Shown here: one piece after another, positions 1 through 10,806 of the stretch
Position numbering within the stretch: the first letter of the stretch is position 1
Layout of the letters: each line of letters opens with the position of its first letter
Assembly: GCF_001640805.2 (NCBI RefSeq)
Contig: NC_066838.1
Location: 19,030,749 to 19,094,748, forward strand
Length of the DNA stretch: 64,000 nucleotides
Direction: 5' to 3'
From: Lates calcarifer
Taxonomy: Eukaryota; Chordata; Actinopteri; Centropomidae
Notes under the pieces: generated by a model
Seen by the model: only the letters and a program-made list of their open reading frames with translations
Databases searched by the model: none
Told to the model about the DNA's origin: nothing
Position numbers and translations under genes: made by a program

Positions 1-79
1 TGCACTTAGTACCATGTAAACATAGAAAAGTGCATTTTCTGTAAAAAAGGTGTGTAATTAAAGAGCCATGGCTACTACT

Positions 80-430
80 ACTCATATGTTGTAATGGTTG
101 TAAAATGAAAGGACAGGATCAAGAAAGCAGGATGGGGTTTTAATTCCATTACAGCCAGACAGGGTCTCTCACACATCATTATTTACACCCCAGCTAGTAC
201 TCACCTTAATGTTTATTATTGCATCTCTGAACAACACTGCAAACTCATCACACTCTGATGTGACCGTGGTGTCAGAAAGGCTTTTTGGAGCTGGATTTAC
301 GAGGCCGTTAATAGCTGAGAAGATCACATGAGGATTACAGTATTGTGATCATCAGTTAACAGTTTTGATAATTAAGCTCTGTGCATTTGCATCAAATGGT
401 GAGCTGTTCTTTCAGATTGCTAAAATAAAT
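80..430 (-). mobile_element. Decayed LINE ORF2 fragment (endonuclease-reverse transcriptase linker region)
   Basis: On the minus strand a frame open from 348 to 172 reads through NPHVIFSAINGLVNP and then CDEFAVLFRDAIINIK. This wording matches the linker of fish CR1/L2/Rex1-type LINE ORF2 proteins, where a 'NPR-LFSTIN-L-NP' motif is followed by 'C--F--FF--KI--IR'. After a stop at 169-171 the same frame resumes with ETLSGCNGIKTPSCFLDP, matching the conserved 'STC-LDPIPT' block just before reverse transcriptase. Upstream, after a frame change near 350, LSKLLTDDH fits the preceding 'YSKLI-DN' block. The piece has stops and at least one frameshift, so it is a dead, 5'- and 3'-truncated copy. Reverse transcriptase would lie to the left, outside the window. 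The clade is inferred from motif wording only. An AAG|gtgagt donor-like string at about 199-207 falls inside it and is probably accidental. Confidence 0.75.
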
Positions 431-3029
431 CAGTGCTCTATTTTTCTTTCTTTGCTCTCAGCCTTTCTGTATTATTTATTGTTTAAAATTCAAGACATGG
501 TATTTTTTCCATCTCAGTAATTTTCTAATCTTGTGTAAAACAATGCATGACATGCACTGAAGAAGAAATCTAACTAGCCAATAGTCAATATCTCTTCATG
601 GTAGTCTTGCTGTAATTCAACTTTCTTGGATGTGAAGAAGAAAGTGTTTCCTTGAATAACTATACTTTCAAGTAGTTTCCCTCAAGTGCTTTTAAGGGGG
701 CTTTGCAAACCGAAAGATACACGAGAGACTTGGAGCAGCAGCCACACATTGGCAGAAATGCACATACATTTAATTCAAGTTCTGTGTCTTAAGACTCTTC
801 AACTGGAGCTAAACAGGTACTTTCACAAGAGGGAGAGAAATTACTGGTGTGGACAGAGTATGGCTCCAATTTAGCAGTAGAAGGGAGATACTGAAGAAAA
901 TGTAATGAGGGAGAGATTTAGAAATTTAAAAATGTAGGAAGAAGGGGACTGGAGAAAGAGGGAGACAGAGAGAGAAGTTGAGATGAGAGTAGTTTCCTTG
1001 TGTAGATGTAATTTGACAGGTAAATTAGCACGTGTGGCTAATGGGGCAAAAAGCAGCCAAGACCTCGCAGGCACCCTCTCACTCCAGCAAACAGGCAGCT
1101 CATTGACCCAACCATTGCCTCTGTCACTTCATTTCTCAGTTTTTGCATTTAAACACACAAACAAACACCCTCCCTCTTTGATGCTGACACACTTACTGAC
1201 ATGCTAACAACACGCAGTCCGGCACAAGTACACATTAAACTGCCATGTGGGGCCACAGAGAAAGAGAACTTAATCTAATAGGATTTAGAATGATTCAGGG
1301 ATAAATCTTGAAATGTTAAGAAAGATTTTGAGATATTGGCCCTTTGATTGATCTTCTATCATGCTTTCTAGCAGAAGCGAGAAGCAGTGAAAAATCACGG
1401 ATTGCAGCATGCATCTTGAATAGCATGTGTAGAGTTGTTTACAATCTGCTCATTAAACCAAGGGGTAAATCTCTCTCGTGCACTTACTTTTTCCTCCACC
1501 TTCCTGCACATTGCGGGAATCAATAGCTAGATCGCTCGTTCTCTGAATCTCTCTGTCATCTCTCGTTTTTCTTCCATTCGCTTTGCTGTGTATACCCTTG
1601 ATGACATGTCTGAGTCATAAATCAGCACCTCCGCAAAGTGGGAGGAGTGGGAGTGTACACATGTATGTACTGCATGTGACTGTGCAGAGAATACGTGCAC
1701 ATGCATAACTGTTTGTGGATCTGTGAGAGAGACCGCGGTTGGGTATTACCACATATCAGTGTGCCTGTCTTCTCATAGCGGGTGTCTGAATGTTTCATCT
1801 AATCATTAAACGCTGACAGGCTTCACAGAGTAGCGCCACTGATCCCCGTCAGAGGAATACAGGGCCTGACTTCATTAGCCCTGTTAGTACTAAGCTGCTT
1901 TACCCTCACTCACGCCTGGCTTAACCTGCACAGTGATAAATGCTGAGAGGGGAAGGAAAGATAGGCAGAGGGAAAGAGGGGTGAAATAAAGGGAAAGCAG
2001 GGACAAAGGCATTTAAAGAGGAAGGCAGAAGTGCCAAAGTCAGGTACAGAGATGAGGAAGTAGGAAATGGGAGGGGAATGGGAGGGCACAGAGCGTGTGA
2101 ACCTGGAGTTTTCAGAGGCAAGGGGAGGGGATAAAGCTCAAAGTGGTGTTTGAACTGTGAGGGATTTACAAATGCAAAAACGAGCAAAACAATCAATTAA
2201 CTTGTGTTGCAATTAATCAATTATTACGCCAGTGCATCGACGGCCAAAGTGCTTAACTGAGATTTCAGCGTGAGGCTCCTATGTGCTGGAGAATTAGCAT
2301 TGACCTCTGTGCACACATATGCATCCGCGCTCACGCACAAGCTAATTCATGATTGCGTACATGCATCTAAGCACCTAAAGATATGCACACACATCTTTGG
2401 TTCTCAGCATATTTCTCCAGCACATTCATCTGGTTTCACTCCCCTCTCTCACTCAGTCTTTTTCTCCTGCCAGCAGAGGTTTTTGGCTGGCTTAAGTACG
2501 CCCACAGGCCCCTGAGGGACAGCCCATGACGGATGGCACTGCGTGTGACTCCGATTCGATTCAGCCCATTTGATAAATTTATTGCTGGCATTTTGAAAAT
2601 GAAATTAGAGGGACGTCTCCTAGAGACTGTTTTTCCAGCACAGGTGCCATAAATATACTTCATTTGGCAGACAAGAGGGAGGAGGAGTGTAAGGGGGTGG
2701 AGAGGTGTTGGATAAAGGATGTCATGGTAGGGGGGCAGATAGTGGGGATGTTCCACAGAAGTAGAGAACTAAAGAATAAGGTCAGATTATAATGAGGTTC
2801 TGTATTAATCATACTATTGGTGAGGAACAACAGTAAAGGTTATTCAGCCACAGTTTGAATTCTACCTGGATCTAAATACTATGCACTGTCCTTCAGTCTA
2901 ACACATATAGTCATAGTCTCACATTGTTCTCTTTTAACATGTGTTCTCATGTTGCATATTGACAGATTGAGAGTGTGGGTTGTTGACATTGCCAGTGTGC
3001 ATCCATCTTTCATGCTCAGGCACCCACAA
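431..3029. other. Non-coding stretch, no gene seen
   Basis: No open frame here has a recognisable domain. It holds a purine-rich tract (listed separately) and TG/CA-rich patches near 1660-1700 and 2310-2400. The segment 2520-2660 is AT-rich and complex, without repeats, and could be a conserved non-coding element, but the sequence alone cannot show this. Confidence 0.6.
1942..2100. repeat. Purine-rich low-complexity tract
   Basis: About 160 bases on the plus strand are dominated by A and G (GGGGAAGGAAAG, GAGGGAAAGAGGGG and similar). The complementary frame gives a proline/leucine-rich spurious ORF. Tracts of this sort recur through the window. Confidence 0.7.
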
Positions 3030-3069
3030 ACACACATGCACGCGCACGCGCGCGCACACACACACACAC
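3030..3069. repeat. Alternating purine-pyrimidine tract, Z-DNA-prone
   Basis: Forty bases alternate purine and pyrimidine without a break. They run from CACACATGCA into an inner block of CG steps (CGCGCACGCGCGCG) and then (CA)n. CG/CA alternation of this length is a classical Z-DNA-forming sequence. It is also the most CpG-dense short block in the first 10 kb. Confidence 0.8.
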
Positions 3070-4605
3070 TTACATGCCAGTCTTTTAAAAGATGTGCAGA
3101 CACATACACATGGTTTATGTACATTATCTTTGGCTCAAGGTCCCATGGCTCTTCAGTACCAATGGCAGTGTCACAGCTGCATAGCCATCTATAACTCACA
3201 GTGTATGAATGAATATGGCAGGCTATTTTTCTCCGTGGCGTTCTCAATGTGTGGGACCGAGAGACAGTGAATGTTTTTGTTGATGCCTCTGACTAAACGG
3301 ATTTGAATTGGGCATGTTGGATGGGAAGAAAAAGACATACAAACACACAAGTCAGGCATAGGCATGGACACACACAGGGCTATAAAAAGGTGAGCATTCA
3401 TTCACCGTCAGGGTTGCACTGCCTTATTTATCCCCCTCTCATTCAGAAACGTATGCAAGTGAGGCTGTGGAGGGATGATGTACACCAAGCCAGCCTCTGC
3501 TCCCCCTCAACATTCATCAGAGAGTGTGGCTCAGGCACACACATCACTTACCTTTATAGGTCCATCTGACAGTGTTGCACACTGAATAGTCATCACATAT
3601 ATAGCTCTCACAACAGTGTGTATGTGTGTGGGTGAGGGCATACTAAGTGTAACCTGTCACACGGATGTACTGTGTCAATGCCTCTTGAACTGTATCTACA
3701 AGCGGCTTCAACAGATCTGAGGCCTTGTGAGGTGAAAAATGTCACCATGTTCCAAAAGACACACTCCTGCTGTTTATGTTTGTCAAATATACATGTTGTG
3801 CACATAATATCAGATCCAGGTGACAATGGAAATATTTTCACCTGCATTCTGTTCTGCTCTGGTAAGAGCCTGTGCAAAACAAAACCTAAGTTCTTACAAG
3901 CGCAGCGGGGAATCAAAGAAAGTTTCAACAAAATCAGCGGGGAGTTCTCCTGACTGATTGTCTGCTTCTGCTTTGCAATCACAGAGCGTGACACACCCTC
4001 TGCCATTACCGCATCTCCAATATGAAGAGCAGAGGACCGGGACTGCTCGGTGCATACACCTGCAGGCTGCCGCTCAGAACAAGACCCCCGGAGCTGTTTA
4101 GACAGTTTGACTGTCTGGCCCCATCATCTTACAAAAATCAAAACAGCTTACAGGTACATTCCTGCAAACACCTCCCCCAACTACACCTCCCGTCTCTCCC
4201 TGAAGATCCACTATGCAAAACAATCACCTCCTCCAACCTCACATTAACATACACATGAAAGTGTGGAGGAGTCTAAACAGAGCTGTGATTAGTCTGAACA
4301 TAAGACTTACAGAAAGCAATGCATAAACACAGACTGTGGGCTGTCTATCATTGCGGGATGGCGGGATAATTTAGTCTAGGTGTCAGTGGGTGTGAGTGAT
4401 TGACTTTGTAATCAAACAGATTGTTCTGTAACGGAAACACTGAATGACTCAATTTCAAATCAACATCAACAACACCATGAAATGTTATTCATCTCATTAG
4501 CAAAAATTGAGAACGTGCACAGACACAGAGAGCAAAACACACCCACACACCACCCATCTGAAAATGCACAGGGATCCACAGGTGACTGATTGAGTGCTGT
4601 CTTAC
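3070..4605. other. Non-coding stretch, no gene seen
   Basis: A TATAAAAA string at 3381-3388 resembles a TATA box but has no supporting gene. On the minus strand an AAG|gtaagt donor-like site sits at about 3543-3550 and could close a 30-nt open segment, but its acceptor tract is weak. A 132-codon minus-strand frame (3608-4006) shows no known domain. Confidence 0.5.
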
Positions 4606-4629
4606 CTTTTTGTGATGATACTGTGGTAT
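4606..4629 (-). other. Candidate 24-nt microexon
   Basis: On the minus strand a pyrimidine-rich tract ending ctctcttttatctacag is followed by 24 bases and then AAG|gtaaga, a near-consensus donor. The 24 bases are divisible by three and open in all three frames; the frames read IPQYHHKK, YHSIITK or TTVSSQK. Twenty-four nucleotides is a typical size for in-frame neural microexons in vertebrates. I do not recognise the peptide or the host gene. If real, it implies a minus-strand gene spanning this region. Chance pairing of splice-like strings is the alternative, since no flanking coding exon is visible. Confidence 0.4.
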
Positions 4630-7600
4630 CTGTAGATAAAAGAGAGGAGACACACAGAGGAATGTGTTAGGACTTGACAGGACGCTGTATAGCAGACACA
4701 TAAAATGCAGGAAATGACAGCCATGGGAGTGATTTGCTAGGAGGGAGATGAGCCACCCAAGAAGATAAACAGACAGGGGAGGGTTGTACACAACCGGGGG
4801 GGGGGGTATCTCATCTCAGACCCGAGAAGAATATCCACTACAGCACTCATTCATGCTTAGTTGTGCCTTAATATGCAAACACAAATAGGGAATCATGCAG
4901 TACGTGTGCTGAGCAATGCCCACAAATACACACAGCAGCTTTTCTCCAATCCACAAAAAGAGACCAGGAGAAGGGGAAAAGAAGCATCTGAGCAAACACA
5001 TTGAAGAGAGGCCGATCAAGTAGAAAGATGAGAGTCTCCAGACCCCTGGAAACCCTTGATCTCTTACACAATTTACCTTGAGTGAGCTTTCTAATAAGTA
5101 AAAATAATACCATTGAGGTGCAGCAAGACAGAGCAAATCAAATCCTTTCAGTAAGCATTTTAGGTTCTTACTCAGAGCCCACTAGAGACACTCCGGCCCA
5201 CAAGTTGTGGATCAAAACACGAGCTGCTTGGAGGGAAGGATGTACTGACAACACGTTTTTTTTATGCAACGCTGAACATTTACAAAAATAAGGGGAAAGG
5301 AATAAAAACCTGAAGAATGTGTGTTTGTAAAGGAGAAGCAATACAGTAAATCTAGCTCATTGTTCCCATAAAATATTTACCAGGACAGTGTTTGTAAGCT
5401 CCCAAGGTTTCATTTTTATTTAATAGACTTGTCAAACTTGGATGCAAGAATACATAAAAAACAAAGAAAAATACTCTTTTTATAACTTTGTATTTTCAGC
5501 AGTTCAAATCCTTTAGCACATTTCTCTACTGGCCATGTGCCCAAAAAGCCCAAATGGCGACAGACATGGGAGGTGAATAATTGAATCCGGATGGATTTGT
5601 GGTGTACTGGGCTGAGGAAGTGATAATCCAAAGCTCTGCCTAATTGCCAGAGTAAAGATGGCGTCCATTGTGGGGGTGGCATCGGTGTTTATCAAGGCAG
5701 TGTGGCGTGGGATTGGACTGAGCATTAGGGCTTTACACACTTTTGTTTTGTGAGGTGTTACAGTGGATTTGAGCAAACGCTGGCCCTCTGGTTATTACAT
5801 GGTCTGATTGTCTGCTTTGCAACTGTCCATAAGCTCTGCATGTCTACCCTAATCTGAGAGGAGGCTTCAAATAATTAGTTAGTGAAGCACTCTCACAGCC
5901 CAGCGCAGTCAACCTTATCACTAAAAGAAAATCCTTGGTCCATTTCCTTTTCACCCCAAAGGCTTACAAACTCTCACTACTGTTAAAACCCTCGGGGTAG
6001 CCGCATAGCTGATAAAATATTATCCAACATGTCACAACCACTGGCCCCTATCCTACTTTTTTGTCATTTGTTATGTAAAAGAAAGACTACAGTATGTCAA
6101 ACAGAAATGTTCTGGCAAGTGTGTGTAGTACAAGCAGACAGTCTCAAGAATGTGAAGGCTAACTCCTCTAAGTAGATGATAATTTTCCAAAAATGATTCT
6201 TCTGTATTTTTCATAAAAAGTACAGAGTAAAAGAGAGAAAAGGAGAGGGATGTCACTACCTGTTTCCCTCCGGTGATAACATAGACTAACTTTACACTAA
6301 AAGAATTCAATTTATTTTCAACATCTACCCAAGATAATGACAACATTACACTAACTGGAGAGAGAAAACCAATCTACTTTTGAGTTATCAGTGTAACTTA
6401 GAGAAGTTGAAAATTTCAGGAACAGACCTTGTGATGCCTAAACAAAAAGCTGGAGACAGCACAACCTAACTGTGATTTAATTCTAATATAACAAGGCATA
6501 ATTTAAATTATGGATTAATTAATTGCCCCTACGCACAGCTACCTGCAGTAAACAGCAGGGTGCTACACTGCGTGTCACTTTCTCTCTGTGCACTCTGATA
6601 TAATATGTTAGGGTAGGGGAGAAATCTGAAGAAAATGTAATAGCATGCTATCTATTAACTGTTTTGATAACGATAAATAATGGACACACACCAGCTTGGG
6701 CGATAATAAATAATCAAAAGAAAGCACCATTTTCCTCTGTAAAACTTGCTGGGAGCAGAGACATCACACTGATTGGTGTCAGCATACATAAATAACTCTG
6801 CTGTTTAGGGAGGTAAAGAAAACCACCGTCATTGATTATTGCATTTCTTCCTAGCTATCATTGGCTTATGTGGATTTGGAGACTAATTTGCAATGAATAT
6901 GTGTGCAGGGTTTTGATGCCTGTGCACCCGCAGCAGTATTCCTGTGGGTTTGAATAAAATATAAAAGAGGCCATATGTCAATACAGGTTTCCCTACTGCA
7001 AAGGATACGTGCAAGCCTAATAAAGCCAAGGCTGCCCAAAAGCATGCACAAAGACATTAAAAGCATCATTTTAAAGATACATTTACAAAATGAAGAAATA
7101 AACATCTTTTAACTGTTTTGCTTTGCTGTTTAAAAGCTGTCAAAGAGGATGAAAGACTAAGGTAGAGGAGAAGAGCAATGCAGAGGAAGACTGACAGTTC
7201 ATTATTAATTTTGGTAAACATGTACCCTCTTATATTAGAATGTAATGTAATATGATTTCTGTACTTTGAAAGAAAACTAGCCAAGAGGGAAACACAAACC
7301 GAAAACACATAAAGTATAGTAGTGAATGCCCAATTGTTTCCCCGGTGTGGTTCCTATGGTTGTCATGGACACACTGAAGTGCGAGTTAAAAAATCTGAAC
7401 AAACACCAAAATGCCAACCATCCTCTCTCTGCTTTGCCACGTCAACCATGCCTCAGCAGGAAGTTCATATTTGAAACACCAAACATTTTGAGGAGACCCA
7501 TCTCACTTCAACAGGCAAAGAAGAAAAATTATTCTCTATCAGGCTGAAGTTGCATTTTTATACCCTAATGCTCTCAGATGACAAATAACACAAAAGTTGC

Positions 7601-7692
7601 AAAACCCTGCAGAACACGCTGCGTTGTACAAGTTGACAAACACTTTGGACCATAAATGATTGTCAGTATCAGTTGTCAGCACTTTTTTGCAG
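4630..7692. other. Non-coding stretch, no gene seen
   Basis: It contains an 11-base G run (4796-4806) and otherwise complex AT-rich sequence. Open frames of 80-106 codons occur on both strands but overlap each other, lack domains and have no convincing splice context. Confidence 0.55.
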
Positions 7693-7755
7693 TTTGGCAC
7701 AATTTGTACCATCTGTCACATGGTACATGTCAAAATATACAACATTATATGCGAG
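7693..7755 (+). other. Exon-like segment, 63 nt
   Basis: A 3' splice-site-like string (cacttttttgcag) is followed by 63 bases and a GAG|gtaagc donor. The length is divisible by three and all three frames are open, so it could be a small cassette exon on the plus strand. No peptide similarity is recognised. The acceptor is acceptable but short, and no neighbouring exon is visible. I treat it as a weak candidate. Confidence 0.2.
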
Positions 7756-7814
7756 GTAAGCTTCAACTTGATTGAGAAAGCTTTCTCTCTTTGTGACCAA
7801 TGAGCTGGTTCTTT

Positions 7815-7843
7815 CCACCACCACCCACCACCCACCACCCCCC
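7815..7843. repeat. CCA/CCCA simple repeat
   Basis: An imperfect run of CCA and CCCA units ends in six C residues. It is a pure low-complexity, C-rich strand. Confidence 0.85.
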
Positions 7844-10514
7844 TACATGTCTAAATGAAGAATTGGCACACCTGCACCAGACTAGATTGAAGCCATAAAC
7901 ATTGTGTGATGGATTTTACTTTAGTTAATGATGATAGTGAGAACTATCATCAGCAGTGACAAGAGCAGCTTCAAAAACAGTATCTCTCAGATGAAAGTTT
8001 TAGATTTTGTCCTAATTTCCTCTTCCCCCCTCCTCTTACACTCATCTCAAATCTTGTCCTTGCTTACTGTCACAAACACTGTGTTTCACTTTCTCCATGC
8101 GACCCCTGTTGTGAGGACAGCTGGATAAATTTGACACACAAATGCTGTAGAGCAGCTGTTTCTCAGGGGTAGATTTTATAGCTAATACTAAGAAATTCTC
8201 TGTTTGGGAATTAAAGGAAAGACAGTACATTCTCTGACTGCTGCTGTGCATTTCTTAAGTTGTGCAGTTGGATTTCAGAGCTCCTCAGATGCTCTTGGGT
8301 CATTAAACTCAGCACACAAAAGATAATGGGAATGCAGAACAAAAGCAGCCAATGATTAGGATTAAAAATCACACTAATGCACAGTTTAAGAGACATTATT
8401 GGATAAAATCAACGCACAGCAGCCGCTGACATCCTGTAATACACATTGTCCATTACAGGTGACGAGTGGCCAGGCCCACAGATGAGACGATGGATACATG
8501 CTGGTTTTCTGGTACTGCAAATGTATGTGCATGTTAAAGAATCACCCTGTGATCCTTTACATACAGTATACATCCCAGACTGATTGAATTAGACTGCTAT
8601 TGGAAACCTGTCTACTATTGACCTCTTAAAGTTGTGGCCTTCCAGCAGTCCGCTCTGGGAATAGTTTTAATTACAGCCAGAAATTGGGTTCGATTTTATC
8701 CCCATTATGAAGTGAGGAATCCCTACAGCTAATCATCGCTTCAGGACAAAGGAAAACTACATCATCAGTGGAAAGTGCAGAAAATGTGCATGCAAGAATA
8801 CATCTTTCTTGTGTTAGTATGACTGCATCTGTGCAAGCACAGAAATGAAATGTGTTCATATATGTATCTGTGCGTGTCAGCTGTGTGCAGACTGCAATGG
8901 AAACAAATGCTGCCGTCTTCGGATGATTTACTGCTATTGATAGATAATCACTGTAATGTAATTAGGATGAATTCCAACATTGTAGCCGTTCATCTATTAA
9001 TCACACTCACTGGTGGACACTGACAGCCAAACAGTTTAAGTCTCAAACTACAGACACCACTATGTGATGGATGGTGACACGAGTCAGTTGTGACCATTGA
9101 CCTGGAAATTAATGATTCTACGAGGACTAAGCAATGGTACGGCACATATCAGCAAAATACGTTATCAAATACGAATCACACATGATATAGACAGAATTCA
9201 TATGTTTTCTACAAACATTGCTCTGACAGCAAAGGTCATAGGTTGTGCTCCGTGTCTGCACTGTAGTCTACTTTCTTGCATTGTTGAGAGCAAACTTCCA
9301 TTCATGGGGAAATTACAACTTAAATGTCCACGGTGGATGATTTTTCTCCACATCTCCTGAGAAAAAAACATTCTACCAGAGACAAGAGGTGAGTGGAGGA
9401 AACAGGAAGTTGTCACATTTAGCAGGAAGCTCCAAAATAAATTCACAATTAAAAATTTGTAAATGTAAACCATGGGCATGTGCACTTTGTTATGACAACA
9501 ACTTGCAATTTGCAATCACAAGTTGTTGCAGAACATACTGTACAAGCATGAATAAATAAACTGACCTAGAGCATGTTTTTCCTCTGGTATGTAAAACATA
9601 CCATGATTCATGAAACTAAGGTATTAAAAGCACATGCCTGTGCTCTCTCCAGAGAAGAAAACAAGAAGACAGAACACAATCCTAGGTTTTAATTAGCTGA
9701 GTGTAGTGCATGCTCATCTGCTATGTACTGCACAGGGAGAGTGGGGAGTGCTGCCTTCTTGCTCATTATGTACTAATGAGTTGTCTATTAATGAAAATGG
9801 AAAGCATTTATTTTGTGAGCACAAAGGGTTCAGCTGGATTAATTACTGCACTACAGCAACAAAATGAAAACAGAAAGTGCAGCATCACTCTTGTGTGGCA
9901 CATTACCCATTAACCAACTGTTATCAAGGCCTGGCGAATGGTGCCACACGACACACACTAGGCACAGAAACTGTTTGCACAGGCCATTAAAACTTCATGT
10001 GAACTGCACTTTTGACACCTTCTACATACTTTCTGTGATGCATACATGCTTATTCTCATATGAGTGAATACGTGTCCACTCATAAAACATCTTGTCACAC
10101 AACATAAACACTCTGCTAGATCATAACGACAGCATTTTATCACTATTGCCTGATTTCCACAAAAGCCTTTCTTTGCGCAGTAATAAATGAATCCACACTA
10201 ATTGTATCATTGTGTGCCCAAGTGTTGGATTTATATCTGTCAGTAGGAACAAAAGGGAATAAAAATTACTGACTATACTTTGATCTAAAAGATGGCCAAA
10301 TCTGCTTTTTTGGGGGGTGGGGGGTAAAGAACTGAGAAGATGGCAGATCACGTGCTCACAATGGAGGTGACAAAGAACCAGAGGGAGGGAGAGAAAATGC
10401 CTGAGCAGAACCCTGCCTTTTCCAGAGTTAATACAGCAGCAAAAGTGGGATCCCCGTGATGATAATATAATTTTGTTGTGCTGCATTTCTTTTCAAATGG
10501 TGATCAGAATCATT
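7844..10514. other. Non-coding stretch, no gene seen
   Basis: Complex AT-rich sequence with short open frames only. It contains the hairpin at 9496-9528 and a paired G6 run (GGGGGGTGGGGGG) near 10311-10324. Confidence 0.55.
9496..9528. repeat. Inverted repeat, 10-bp arms
   Basis: CAACAACTTG (9496-9505) is matched by its exact reverse complement CAAGTTGTTG (9519-9528) across a 13-base loop. It would form a short hairpin in RNA or single-stranded DNA. There is no nearby gene to make it a terminator, and its length is below that of a microRNA precursor. Confidence 0.6.
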
Positions 10515-10806
10515 CTAATGGCCCGCTAACAGCTTGATTTCCCATTGGGCTTTCCTTGGAGAGGTCAGGGGTATGGGGAGTGTGTGGGCTCTGGCAGCCT
10601 CAGCAGATGGTTCTTGATCAGATATTAGAGGCTGGGCAGTGAGGTCGTCTGGACGTGAGCATTCTGCCCTGCCTAGGGGAAACAACCCCATCTGAACCTC
10701 CGGCTCTAGCTCTGGTTCCAGCGCCAGACGAATAGCTCTGTGTCCCAGCCAGACTGCGGGGACATTGGAGCAGTGACAGACTGCTGTCCTTAAGCCTTGT
10801 GACAAT
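10515..10806 (-). CDS. Candidate terminal exon, unknown protein
   Basis: A strong 3' splice-site-like tract (gagttttctttgcccag, minus strand) at 10807 opens onto about 97 codons ending in TAG at 10515. The segment is visibly GC-richer than its surroundings. It encodes a charged, proline- and glutamate-rich peptide with pieces such as VWLGHRAIRLALEPELEPEV and DDLTAQPLISDQEPSAEAAR, with no runs of repeats. The same frame stays open a little upstream of the acceptor, to a TAG near 10875. No domain is recognised and no poly(A) signal is obvious just downstream. It may be a last coding exon, a lineage-specific exon or a chance open frame. It has no codon-level support beyond openness and composition. 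Confidence 0.25.

Noticed and set aside
199..314. 110-nt exon on the minus strand with AAG|gtgagt donor and ttctcag acceptor
   Set aside because: The open frame is explained by LINE ORF2 homology that continues on both sides of the supposed splice sites.
3381..3388. TATA-box-like TATAAAAA
   Set aside because: No transcript, initiator or gene can be tied to it, and the string is expected by chance in AT-rich DNA. The same applies to TATAAAAG at 26851.
3608..4006. 132-codon minus-strand frame
   Set aside because: No recognisable motif; the last part crosses a TG-rich patch; a competing plus-strand frame overlaps it.
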